A stretch of DNA of 33,420 nucleotides from Paludibacteraceae bacterium (GCA_017558065.1 JAFYWK010000053.1:1-33420), one strand, 5' to 3'. Counted from the first letter of the stretch, positions 23,286 through 31,101 are shown. A program made the numbers and translations. The notes: generated by a model not told the origin, from the sequence alone.

Positions 23286-23317
23286 CAAAAGTACTGCTTT
23301 TTTCTCACATACACAAA
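23286..23317 (-). promoter_or_regulatory. Promoter of the EamA gene
   Basis: On the minus strand TTTG (23317-23314), 20 bases, TACTTTTG (23293-23286), then four bases to the ATG. Confidence 0.8.
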
Positions 23318-23344
23318 TAAAAAATCAAAATGTATATGGTAAAT

Positions 23345-23375
23345 TTTGTAAATTGTAAATAATTTAGTACCTTTG
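23345..23375 (+). promoter_or_regulatory. Promoter of recN
   Basis: TTTG (23345-23348), 19 bases, TACCTTTG (23368-23375). It is back to back with the EamA promoter. No SOS-type box is evident. Confidence 0.8.
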
Positions 23376-23414
23376 CAGAAAATTTGCATCGTAAACAAAT
23401 TGTCAAACGTAAAT

Positions 23415-25010
23415 ATGCTTACCCATCTACACATACGCAACTACGCCCTTATCTCGCACCTCGACATTGATTTCCACGAGGGATTCTCCGTCATGACAGG
23501 CGAAACGGGTGCTGGTAAGAGTATCATACTCGGTGCACTCAATCTGGTGATGGGCGCGCGTGCCGACACCAAAACCATCACCGAAGGCGAAGAGCGCTGC
23601 GTAATTGAGGCAACATTCGCTGAGGCGAAAGGCGATGAGGCGATAAGGCAGGAGATCATCATTCGCCGCGAACTCAATACCAATGGGCGTTCGCGTTCGT
23701 TTGTAAACGACGAGGTGGTCACCCAAGCCGAACTCAAAGCACTGGCACGCCAACTCATAGACATCCACTCACAGCACGAGAGTCTAATGCTCGGAGACGA
23801 CCTCTTCCAGTTGCAGATAGTAGATAGCATTGCCAACAACCAAGCTGAACAAGACGCCTACTCTGCTGCCTACGAGCGTTATACCCAAGCTCAACACGAG
23901 TTGCATCAATACCAGCAACGCGCTGCCAAAGCACAAGCCGATGCCGACTACGTGGCTTTCCAATGGCAACAATTGGAAGACGCTCACCTACAAGCCGACG
24001 AATTAGAAGAACTCGAAGCCGAGGAATATCGACTTGCACATGCCGAGGAGATACAATCCGCACTCGCCACTGCCCTACAGCAACTGGATAGCGATAACGG
24101 AGCCCTTTCACTCATACATGCCAGCAAGTCGGCTATCGCCAATTGCCAATTGCCAATCGCCGATCGACTCGATAGCGTAGAAATCGAACTCAAAGATATC
24201 GTTTCCGACATCCAACGCCTCTACGACCGCACCGAACGCGACCCCATGCGTTTGGAGCAAGTGCAAGAGCGACAAAGCATGCTACAAACGCTGATGAAGA
24301 AACACCGCGTGCAGACCATCGCCGAACTCATCGCGTTGCACGAAGAATTGGGATTGCAGATGCAGCAACTCGCAAATTACGACGAAGATATAGCGCGCCT
24401 ACAAGGCGAACTGGAGCAAGCCAAACAGGTGCTATCCGCATCTGCAGACGCCCTTACCGCTTCGCGTAAAAAAGTCTGTTCCCCTACTCCTTCCCTTTCA
24501 GAGGGAGCTCGGGAGGGGGATTCTATAGCCTCTCGCCTCATTGAAGACATGCAACGCCTCGGAGTGAAGCATGCAAATGTGGCTGTGCAAATCACCCCAA
24601 CGGAGGATTTCACACCTACAGGCAAGGACGATGTGCAGTTCCTGTTTGCAGCCAACCTCAACCAATCGCTTCGCCGCGTAGCGGAAGTGGCTTCGGGAGG
24701 TGAGATTAGCCGATTGATGCTGTGTATCAAGGCATTGATTGCTTCCACCAACGGACTGCCGACTATCATCTTCGATGAGATAGACACGGGTGTCAGCGGT
24801 GCTATCGCCAGCCAAATGGGCGAGATTATGCGGCAGATTGCCGCTTCGCGTCAGGTGATTAGTATCACCCACTTACCACAAGTAGCGACGAAAGGCGAAC
24901 ACCATTATTTAGTATATAAGGAAGATACAGACGTCCGCACCGAAACACACATCCGCGAACTCACCACACCCGAACACGAAGCCGAGATTGAGAAGATGAG
25001 ACAACTATAA
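23415..25010 (+). CDS. recN: DNA repair protein RecN, possibly C-terminally shortened
   Basis: A 531-residue SMC-like ATPase acting in double-strand break repair. Walker A GETGAGKS is at 29-36, followed by the central coiled coil, the signature ASGGEISRLML, and Walker B TIIFDEIDTGVSG with THLPQVA after it. The start is the ATG before LTHLHIRNYAL, 40 bases after the promoter. Three oddities: a heptamer array coding IANCQLPIADR (24138-24165), an insert-like SPTPSLSEGAREGDS (24481-24523), and an end at EIEKMRQL where RecN proteins usually run on for some 30 residues (EIARMLSG...). The ATPase core is intact, so it may still work. Confidence 0.93.
   Translation: MLTHLHIRNYALISHLDIDFHEGFSVMTGETGAGKSIILGALNLVMGARADTKTITEGEERCVIEATFAEAKGDEAIRQEIIIRRELNTNGRSRSFVNDEVVTQAELKALARQLIDIHSQHESLMLGDDLFQLQIVDSIANNQAEQDAYSAAYERYTQAQHELHQYQQRAAKAQADADYVAFQWQQLEDAHLQADELEELEAEEYRLAHAEEIQSALATALQQLDSDNGALSLIHASKSAIANCQLPIADRLDSVEIELKDIVSDIQRLYDRTERDPMRLEQVQERQSMLQTLMKKHRVQTIAELIALHEELGLQMQQLANYDEDIARLQGELEQAKQVLSASADALTASRKKVCSPTPSLSEGAREGDSIASRLIEDMQRLGVKHANVAVQITPTEDFTPTGKDDVQFLFAANLNQSLRRVAEVASGGEISRLMLCIKALIASTNGLPTIIFDEIDTGVSGAIASQMGEIMRQIAASRQVISITHLPQVATKGEHHYLVYKEDTDVRTETHIRELTTPEHEAEIEKMRQL
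24138..24165. repeat. Heptamer array inside recN, unit gccaatt
   Basis: Four heptamers (24138, 24145, 24152, 24159), the first two identical, coding part of IANCQLPIADR in the coiled-coil region. Confidence 0.8.
24481..24523. repeat. GC-rich palindromic repeat inside recN
   Basis: C-rich then G-rich imperfect palindrome with the core ccttcccttt also seen between rsmE and PAP2 (8035-8072). In frame, encoding SPTPSLSEGAREGDS. Confidence 0.6.
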
Positions 25011-25085
25011 ATCGCGCCCTGTAAATACTTCCAGCGAAGCGAACTTCAAGCAAAGCGAACTACCAACTATAAACCACAAACAATC

Positions 25086-26405
25086 ATGCTGCCACTCGCA
25101 GAACGCATGCGTCCAAAGACGCTCAACGAATACATCGGTCAGAAGCACCTCGTAGGTGAAGGCGCTATCCTTCGCCAGATGATAGAGAACGGCAATCTAT
25201 CTTCCTTCATACTATGGGGTCCTCCCGGTGTAGGCAAGACCACGCTGGCACGCATCATCGCTCATCAGTTGGAGCGTCCATTCTACACTCTATCCGCTGT
25301 CACCAGCGGCGTGAAAGAGGTGCGCGAGGTCATCGACAAAGCCAAACGCTTTAGTACAATGAATAGCGGACTCTTCGCCTCCAACCCTACACAATCCTAC
25401 ACAACGCTACACAACGCAGCACCCACCTCCCCCATCCTCTTCATCGACGAGATTCACCGTTTCTCCAAGTCGCAGCAGGATAGTCTGTTAGGTGCCGTGG
25501 AAGAAGGAACGATCACGCTGATTGGTGCCACCACCGAGAACCCCTCATTTGAAGTCATCACACCGTTGCTCAGCCGTTGCCAAGTGTATGTGCTGAAGCA
25601 TTTGGAGAAAGACGACCTGCTGGAACTCCTCCACCGCGTACTGACCACCGACGAACACATCCGCAGCCTAAATATAGAACTGAAAGAAACAGAAAGCATC
25701 CTGCGCTATTCGGGTGGCGACGCACGCAAGCTGCTCAATATCATCGAACTAGTCACCAATTCGGGTGTCAAAGTCATTGACAACGACACAGTCACCAAGC
25801 AGCTACAGCAGAACCCTGTGGCATACGACAAAGACGGCGAGTTGCACTACGATATTATCTCCGCTTTCATCAAGTCGATTCGCGGTAGTGACCCCGATGC
25901 GGCACTCTATTGGCTGGCGCGCATGGTAGCCGCAGGCGAAGACCCCAAGTTCATCGCCCGCCGATTGGTCATCTCCGCAAGCGAAGATATCGGACTGGCT
26001 AACCCCAACGCGATGTTGGTGGCGAACGCTTGCTTCGATACCTTGCAGAAGATTGGTTGGCCCGAAGGACGTATTCCGCTGGCTATGGCTACGGTCTATC
26101 TTGCCACATCACAAAAGTCCAATTCTGCGTATCTGGCTATCAATCAGGCATTGGAGTTGGTGGAAAAGACGGGCAACCTGCCTGTGCCATTGCATTTGAG
26201 AAATGCGCCTACCAAACTCATGGACGATCTGGGCTACGGACACGACTACCTCTATTCCCACGATTTCCCTAATCACTTTGTCAAACAGCAGTTTATGCCC
26301 GATGCCCTGCAAGGCACCCAACTCTGGCACGCCCAAGGCAGTCCACAAGAGCAGAAAATGGCAGAATGGATGAAGCACCTTTGGGGCGACAAAGATAAAC
26401 TGTAA
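25086..26405 (+). CDS. rarA: Replication-associated recombination protein A
   Basis: A 439-residue AAA+ ATPase of the RarA/MgsA/WRNIP1 family, acting at stalled replication forks. It starts LPLAERMRPKTLNEYIGQKH; Walker A GPPGVGKT is at 45-52, Walker B LFIDEIHRF at 119-127, sensor GATTENPSFEVI, and the C-terminal tetramerisation part with YLPDxL-like HDFPNHFVKQQFMPD. Between KAKRF and SPILFIDE (residues about 92-115) there is extra sequence (FASNPTQSYTTLHNAAPT) coded by a 10-mer array. It follows recN by 75 bases and precedes hemW by 27; one operon is likely. Confidence 0.96.
   Translation: MLPLAERMRPKTLNEYIGQKHLVGEGAILRQMIENGNLSSFILWGPPGVGKTTLARIIAHQLERPFYTLSAVTSGVKEVREVIDKAKRFSTMNSGLFASNPTQSYTTLHNAAPTSPILFIDEIHRFSKSQQDSLLGAVEEGTITLIGATTENPSFEVITPLLSRCQVYVLKHLEKDDLLELLHRVLTTDEHIRSLNIELKETESILRYSGGDARKLLNIIELVTNSGVKVIDNDTVTKQLQQNPVAYDKDGELHYDIISAFIKSIRGSDPDAALYWLARMVAAGEDPKFIARRLVISASEDIGLANPNAMLVANACFDTLQKIGWPEGRIPLAMATVYLATSQKSNSAYLAINQALELVEKTGNLPVPLHLRNAPTKLMDDLGYGHDYLYSHDFPNHFVKQQFMPDALQGTQLWHAQGSPQEQKMAEWMKHLWGDKDKL
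25387..25416. repeat. Three 10-mers inside rarA, unit ctacacaacg
   Basis: Units at 25387, 25397 and 25407, the last two identical. 30 bp keep the frame. The insertion lies just before Walker B. Confidence 0.85.
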
Positions 26406-26433
26406 ACTGTCAATTGTCAACTGTCAACTATCA
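26406..26433. repeat. Heptamer array running into the hemW start codon
   Basis: Four heptamers of the form actgtca (26406, 26413, 26420, 26427). The last base of the array is the A of the hemW ATG. Confidence 0.85.
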
Positions 26434-27521
26434 TGGCTGGCATATACATACATATACCATTTTGCAAAAGTCGCTGTAAGTACTGCGACTTTTTCTCTAC
26501 TACCCACATCGAGAAGCAAGCGCAGTATGTGGAAGCATTGCTCACAGAAATGCAAGACCGCCTGCCCATATCCAATACCCATTTCCCCATATCCACCATA
26601 TATATAGGTGGTGGGACACCAAGTACACTACAAGTGGAGCACCTACAAACCATACTAAGGGCTATCAGGCAAAAGGCAAAAGGCGAAAAACAAGAGATTA
26701 CCCTCGAAGCCAACCCTGGAGATATAACTCCCGAGAAAGCACGCGCATGGCGAGAACTGGGTATCAATCGACTGAGCATCGGGGTGCAGAGTTTTGATGA
26801 TGAACTCTTGCAACTCATTGGCAGACGGCACAATGCAGAACAAGCACGCCAAGCAGTGACCATAGCACAAGAAGCAGGATTCGACAATATCTCCATCGAC
26901 CTGATGTACGCACTTCCATCACAAACCATGCAGCAGTGGCAATCCGATGTAGCACAAGCCCTGCAACTCGGCGTGCAACACATTTCCTCATATGGCCTTA
27001 TCTATGAGGAAGGCACTGTACTCACCACCCTACTCGATCATGGTGTAGTAGAAGCGGTGGACGAAGAAGTGGAGATGCAGATGTATGATTATCTGGTGGA
27101 GCAATTGACTGCGAATGGATTTATCCATTACGAGGTAAGCAATTTCGCACTGCCCGACTGCGAGTCGAAACACAATTCCAGCTATTGGAACAACACACCC
27201 TATATCGGTCTGGGCGCAGGAGCGCACAGCTACGACGGTGAGCAACGCCAATGGAACATCAGCGATTTGGACACCTATATCCAGCAAGCCAATGCCCACC
27301 AACTACAACCCGAAACAGAACGACTAACCGAAGAACAGCGACATATGGAACGCATCATGCTCGGACTACGCACCCAGCAAGGCATAAGCCAAGAGTGGGT
27401 CCACATGGATGCCGCACAACCGTATATTCAACAAGGATTACTCACCGAAAAAGCAGGTCGATTGATAGCTACAACCAAAGGTTTTCATATCCTCAATCGT
27501 ATCATAGAAGACCTGCTGTAG
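26433..27521 (+). CDS. hemW: Radical SAM coproporphyrinogen-III-oxidase-like protein HemW
   Basis: A 362-residue radical SAM protein. The 4Fe-4S motif CKSRCKYC (Cys11, 15, 18) follows the characteristic IYIHIPF; IYIGGGTPS, TLEANPGDIT and NRLSIGVQSFDD are all as in HemW, as are EVSNFA and WNNTPYIGLGAGAHSY. HemW binds heme and is thought to be a heme chaperone rather than a true HemN, since the extra Cys of HemN is absent here too. Two short stretches look added: PISNTHFPIS before the GGGTPS strand (heptamers 26565-26599) and KAKGEKQE (26667-26687). Confidence 0.93.
   Translation: MAGIYIHIPFCKSRCKYCDFFSTTHIEKQAQYVEALLTEMQDRLPISNTHFPISTIYIGGGTPSTLQVEHLQTILRAIRQKAKGEKQEITLEANPGDITPEKARAWRELGINRLSIGVQSFDDELLQLIGRRHNAEQARQAVTIAQEAGFDNISIDLMYALPSQTMQQWQSDVAQALQLGVQHISSYGLIYEEGTVLTTLLDHGVVEAVDEEVEMQMYDYLVEQLTANGFIHYEVSNFALPDCESKHNSSYWNNTPYIGLGAGAHSYDGEQRQWNISDLDTYIQQANAHQLQPETERLTEEQRHMERIMLGLRTQQGISQEWVHMDAAQPYIQQGLLTEKAGRLIATTKGFHILNRIIEDLL
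26565..26599. repeat. Heptamer array inside hemW (cccatat/ccaatac)
   Basis: Five heptamers; the unit cccatat occurs at 26565 and 26586, 21 bp apart, giving the repeated peptide PIS. Confidence 0.65.
26667..26687. repeat. Heptamer array inside hemW, unit aggcaaa
   Basis: Two identical units and one with a single change (26667, 26674, 26681), coding part of RQKAKGEKQ. Confidence 0.65.
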
Positions 27522-27542
27522 GCGATATATCGAGCCAAACAC

Positions 27543-27573
27543 TTGCATATATCAAAAAAATGTTGTACTTTTG
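27543..27573 (+). promoter_or_regulatory. Promoter of prmA-mnmE
   Basis: TTG (27543-27545), 20 bases, TACTTTTG (27566-27573); the ATG is 23 bases further on. Confidence 0.8.
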
Positions 27574-27595
27574 CAGAAAATTTTAACGTATCATT

Positions 27596-28372
27596 ATGCA
27601 ATACTCTGTTGTACATCTCTCCTATCGGTTTGACCAGACATGGCAACAAGACTTGTTCGAACAAGACTTGTGCGACTTGGGTTTTGAGGTGTTTGATGGT
27701 GAGAATGCCTATATTCAGACCAGCGTTTTAGAGGAAAACCAGCAGGCACTGAACGCTTTGATCACCAATACCGAAGGCGTATCACTTCTCAGCACAGAGG
27801 AGTGTGAAGACATCAACTGGAACGCCACTTGGGAAGCCGAACACGAGATTGTGGAGTTGCCATTGGGCGTGCGCATCACCCCGCATTGCGCTTTCGGTGC
27901 GGGACATCACGAGACCACCAGCATGATGATCGAGGCACTCATGGAGGCACAAGAGCAAGGCTACTTCGCGCAGGAGCGCCATGTGCTGGATATGGGTTGC
28001 GGTACTGGCGTGCTGGGCATCATGGCTAAGAAATGCGGAGCGACCAACGTAGTGGCAGTAGATATAGATGACAAAAGCGTGACCAACACGCTGGAGAACG
28101 CAGAAGCCAACGGCGTGACACTCGATGTGCGCTTGGGCAGCACCCCACCCGATGGCGCGTATGACCTGATACTGGCGAACATACACCGCAATATATTAGT
28201 GGAGCACATGCCCATGTATGCCAAAACACTCAAAGACGGTGGCGAACTCTGGCTGAGTGGCTTCTACGCCGAAGATATTCCGCACTTGCAGCAAGCAGCA
28301 GAAGCCATAGGATTGCACCATCTAGAAACACGCAACACGAACGAATGGCAATGGCTAAGATTGAAGAAATGA
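27596..28372 (+). CDS. prmA: Ribosomal protein L11 methyltransferase
   Basis: A 258-residue S-adenosylmethionine-dependent enzyme that trimethylates ribosomal protein L11. The N-terminal substrate-binding domain has EDINWNATWEAEHEIVEL; then ITPHCAFGAGHHETT, SAM motif I VLDMGCGTGVL (130-140), VAVDIDDKS (motif II) and LILANIHRNILVEH (the LANI catalytic region). It is shorter than E. coli PrmA, as usual in Bacteroidota. Its stop TGA overlaps the mnmE start (ATGA). Confidence 0.95.
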   Translation: MQYSVVHLSYRFDQTWQQDLFEQDLCDLGFEVFDGENAYIQTSVLEENQQALNALITNTEGVSLLSTEECEDINWNATWEAEHEIVELPLGVRITPHCAFGAGHHETTSMMIEALMEAQEQGYFAQERHVLDMGCGTGVLGIMAKKCGATNVVAVDIDDKSVTNTLENAEANGVTLDVRLGSTPPDGAYDLILANIHRNILVEHMPMYAKTLKDGGELWLSGFYAEDIPHLQQAAEAIGLHHLETRNTNEWQWLRLKK

Positions 28373-29712
28373 GTACTATTTGCGCCATATCAACCCCTTA
28401 CGGCAGCGGCGGAATAGCTGTCGTTCGCGTAAGCGGTGAGTCTGCTATACAGATAGTGGACACCCTGTTTCATGGGCGTAAGTCGCTCACGGAAGCCAAA
28501 GCATATACTGTGCATTATGGGGAGATAGTCAATGAGCAGGAGATTCTTGACCAAGTATTAGTGAGCGTCTTCCGTGCGCCTCATTCGTTCACGGGCGAGG
28601 ATGTGGTGGAGATTGCTTGCCACGGCAGTATGTATATCCAACAGACACTTTTGCAATGGCTCGTGGATGCAGGTTGCCAATTGGCTAAGGCGGGCGAGTT
28701 CACCCAACGCGCTTTCCTCAACGGTAAAATGGACCTTACTGAAGCCGAAGCCGTAGCCGACTTGATTGCTGCACAAACGAAAGCCGAAAAAGACTTAGCA
28801 CTCAGCCAATTGCGTGGTGGTATTTCCAACGAGTTGGCTATGCTCAGAGAGCGACTACTAACCTTCACTTCGCTCGTAGAACTGGAGTTAGACTTCGCCG
28901 ATCACGAAGAGCTGGAGTTTGCAGACCGAAGCGAGCTGTTTGCCCTCGCACAAGAGATTGATACCACCATCGGCAATTTAGTCCGCTCTTTCAAGACGGG
29001 TAATGCCATTAAACAGGGTATCCCTGTAGCGATTATCGGTGCGCCTAATGTGGGCAAGTCCACGTTGCTGAATGCCCTACTCGGCGAAGAGCGCGCCATC
29101 GTGAGCGACATTCAGGGTACTACTCGCGATACGGTGGAAGACACACTGGTGCTCGACGGTATGCTCTTCCGCTTCATCGACACCGCTGGCTTGCGACAGA
29201 CAGATGATACAATTGAGAACTTAGGCATTGAGCGTAGCCGCCAAGCAGCCCAAAAAGCAGTTGTGCTCATTCACCTGCAAGATGCTACTCAACCCGTGAA
29301 CATCTTGGCGGAATTAGATGATACCAGCGAGAAGAAGATTATACAAGTATATAATAAGGTGGATCTTTTAGGCAAGGAGGCGATGAGGCGAGAAGGTGAT
29401 GAGGCAAGGATCTATCTCTCTGCTAAAAGCGGCAATGTAGAGGTACTGAAGCAACAATTAATCAACTTTGCTCGCGAGCAGTACGACACACGCAACGCGG
29501 TGACAATCAGCAACACACGCCACTATGAGGCATTGGTTCGCGCGCAAGATGCTATCCAACGCGTACAAGACGGACTGCAAATGCAGATCAGCGGCGAGTT
29601 CCTCAGCATGGACCTGCAAGACTGCCTGTCTGCCCTCGGCGAAATAACAGGACAAATCACCTCACAAGAGGTCTTGAACAATATTTTTGGCAAATTCTGT
29701 ATCGGAAAATAG
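28369..29712 (+). CDS. mnmE: tRNA uridine-5-carboxymethylaminomethyl modification GTPase
   Basis: A 447-residue protein that, with MnmG, modifies wobble U34 of several tRNAs. The N-terminal folate-binding domain starts MSTICAISTPYGSGGIAVVR; the G domain holds GAPNVGKST (224-232), DIQGTTRDTVED (switch), DTAGLR and NKVD; the protein ends in the essential FGKFCIGK. The start at 28369 is chosen because STICAIS is the usual beginning and it gives an ATGA overlap with prmA. An octamer array at 29377-29408 codes KEAMRREGDEAR just after NKVDLL. Confidence 0.96.
   Translation: MSTICAISTPYGSGGIAVVRVSGESAIQIVDTLFHGRKSLTEAKAYTVHYGEIVNEQEILDQVLVSVFRAPHSFTGEDVVEIACHGSMYIQQTLLQWLVDAGCQLAKAGEFTQRAFLNGKMDLTEAEAVADLIAAQTKAEKDLALSQLRGGISNELAMLRERLLTFTSLVELELDFADHEELEFADRSELFALAQEIDTTIGNLVRSFKTGNAIKQGIPVAIIGAPNVGKSTLLNALLGEERAIVSDIQGTTRDTVEDTLVLDGMLFRFIDTAGLRQTDDTIENLGIERSRQAAQKAVVLIHLQDATQPVNILAELDDTSEKKIIQVYNKVDLLGKEAMRREGDEARIYLSAKSGNVEVLKQQLINFAREQYDTRNAVTISNTRHYEALVRAQDAIQRVQDGLQMQISGEFLSMDLQDCLSALGEITGQITSQEVLNNIFGKFCIGK
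29377..29408. repeat. Octamer array inside mnmE, unit gaggcgat
   Basis: Four octamers (29377, 29385, 29393, 29401) in the G domain between the NKVD motif and the SAK motif. Similar sequence occurs in the spacer at 29712-29732. Confidence 0.7.
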
Positions 29713-29732
29713 AGGCGAGAGGTTAAAGGCAA
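29712..29732. repeat. Heptamer array after mnmE
   Basis: Three heptamers related to gaggcga between the mnmE stop and the small lipoprotein gene; similar to the array inside mnmE. Confidence 0.6.
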
Positions 29733-29736
29733 GGAT

Positions 29737-29940
29737 ATGAGAAAGAAAATAAATATATTATTAGGTGCACTGATAGCCCTGTTGGGCGGATGTAAAAGCC
29801 AAAAAAATATGCCTGAACAAAGCGAAAGAATCATGGTCATGTATGGTCCGCCTGCGTATTTCCAACAACAAGCACAACCTAACGACACAACACAAAATAA
29901 CATAGAACAAAATAACATAGAACAAACTCAAAATTCATAA
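29737..29940 (+). CDS. Small putative lipoprotein (67 residues)
   Basis: A 67-residue protein with a lipoprotein signal: KKINILLGALIALLGGC with lipobox LLGGC and Cys19. The mature part is about 48 residues, hydrophilic, with MVMYGPPAYFQQQ; short Bacteroidales lipoproteins with a YGPP-like motif are common next to unrelated genes. The tail is low-complexity (NNIEQNNIEQ), coded by two perfect 15-mers (29893-29907 and 29908-29922). Its stop codon lies in the next heptamer array. Function unknown. Confidence 0.7.
   Translation: MRKKINILLGALIALLGGCKSQKNMPEQSERIMVMYGPPAYFQQQAQPNDTTQNNIEQNNIEQTQNS
29893..29922. repeat. Two perfect 15-mers in the small lipoprotein gene
   Basis: The unit caaaataacatagaa is repeated exactly, giving NNIEQ twice. 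Confidence 0.85.
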
Positions 29941-29959
29941 TTCTTAATTCATAATTATG
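29932..29959. repeat. Heptamer array spanning a stop and a start codon
   Basis: Four heptamers of the form aattcat (29932, 29939, 29946, 29953). They contain the TAA of the lipoprotein gene (29938-29940) and the ATG of yicC (29957-29959). Confidence 0.9.
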
Positions 29960-30856
29960 ATTTACTCCATGACTGGCTACGGCAAAGCAGAGTGCTTGGT
30001 AGCCAACAACAAGAAACTGGTTGTAGAAATCAAGAGTCTCAACTCCAAATCCTTGGATCTCAGCGTGCGCATTGCGCCACAACTGCGCAGCAAGGAACTG
30101 GAGATTCGCACCCTCATTGCGCAACGCCTCGAGCGTGGTAAACTCGACCTGAGTATCTACTACCAAGACGCAGCGCAAGGCGACGCAACCAGCAGTTTCG
30201 CACCTATCAACCGCGAGGCGTTTGCCTACTACTACCGCGAACTCATAGCCCTGCAAAAGGAATTGGGCTGGGCTAACAACCAAGATATTGTATCGGCTAT
30301 CCTGCGCATGCCCGATGTCACGAAGGTGCAAGACTCCAGCGAAGTGAACGAGGAGGAATGGGCTGTTGTGTTGCAAACCTTCGAGGAGGCGATTAAGCAG
30401 TTCAATGCTTTTCGCGAACAAGAAGGCGCATCGCTATATCAGATGTTCTGCGAGAAGTTGGATGCTATTGCTGCCCTGCTCACAGAGGTAGAACCCTACG
30501 AGCAAAGCCGTGTAGAGAAAATCAAAGCACGTATTGAGGCGAACTTGGAGCAGTTGTCTGCCACTACGCAGCAAGCCATCGACCGCAACCGTTTGGAGCA
30601 AGAGATGATTTATTATATCGAGAAACTGGACATCAACGAGGAGAAAGTGCGTTTGACCAACCACCTGAAGTACTTCCGCGAGACAATGGGCGAGACTACG
30701 GGCGTGGGCAAAAAACTCGGTTTCATTGCGCAAGAGATGGGACGTGAGATCAACACCCTTGGTAGCAAGAGCAACCAAAGCGAGATGCAGATTATTGTTG
30801 TCAAGATGAAAGACATCCTCGAGCAGATTAAGGAGCAAGTGCTGAATGTATTATAA
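29957..30856 (+). CDS. yicC: YicC family endoribonuclease
   Basis: A 299-residue protein of the YicC/YloC family, recently characterised as an endoribonuclease that in E. coli affects small RNA turnover. The family signature IYSMTGYGKAE opens it, and the C-terminal DUF1732 part is clear: EKVRLTNHLKYFRETM and GKKLGFIAQEMGREINTLGSKSN. The middle is largely helical. Length is normal. In many Bacteroidota gmk follows yicC; here a terminator follows instead. Confidence 0.93.
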   Translation: MIYSMTGYGKAECLVANNKKLVVEIKSLNSKSLDLSVRIAPQLRSKELEIRTLIAQRLERGKLDLSIYYQDAAQGDATSSFAPINREAFAYYYRELIALQKELGWANNQDIVSAILRMPDVTKVQDSSEVNEEEWAVVLQTFEEAIKQFNAFREQEGASLYQMFCEKLDAIAALLTEVEPYEQSRVEKIKARIEANLEQLSATTQQAIDRNRLEQEMIYYIEKLDINEEKVRLTNHLKYFRETMGETTGVGKKLGFIAQEMGREINTLGSKSNQSEMQIIVVKMKDILEQIKEQVLNVL

Positions 30857-30890
30857 GACAAGGGATACAAAAATCAACGTAAGTTTTATT

Positions 30891-30927
30891 ATCGCCATTT
30901 ATGCTCCATGCATAGATGGCGATTTTT
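30891..30927 (+). terminator. Terminator after yicC
   Basis: Long stem-loop 30891-30923 with outer arms atcgccat/atggcgat and an inner TATGC/GCATA pairing, followed by five T. Confidence 0.9.
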
Positions 30928-30940
30928 GTAAACAACATAT

Positions 30941-31081
30941 CCAAAAGTGCTTTTTCTTAAGATTTCCATCTCTTTGTACCTTCCTTATTCCCCTCTTATA
31001 AAAGACCAAGGAGAAACCAAAGAAGAACCAAGGAACGACCTAAGAACACCCAACCACCAAAAAGTGCTTTTTATTAAGATT
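30941..31081. repeat. Direct repeat aaaagtgcttttt-n-ttaagatt
   Basis: Copies at 30941-30964 and 31057-31081 differ by one extra A and one substitution. They bracket the 11-mer array. Confidence 0.75.
31003..31056. repeat. Array of five 10/11-mers, unit agaaccaagga
   Basis: One 10-mer followed by four 11-mers (31013, 31024, 31035, 31046), increasingly diverged. Confidence 0.6.
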
Positions 31082-31101
31082 GGCTACCTCAAAGAAATCT
31101 T

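Noticed and set aside
23282-23440. 53-residue N-terminal extension of the EamA protein
   Set aside because: It would be translated from the divergent promoter region and is unlike any transporter N-terminus.
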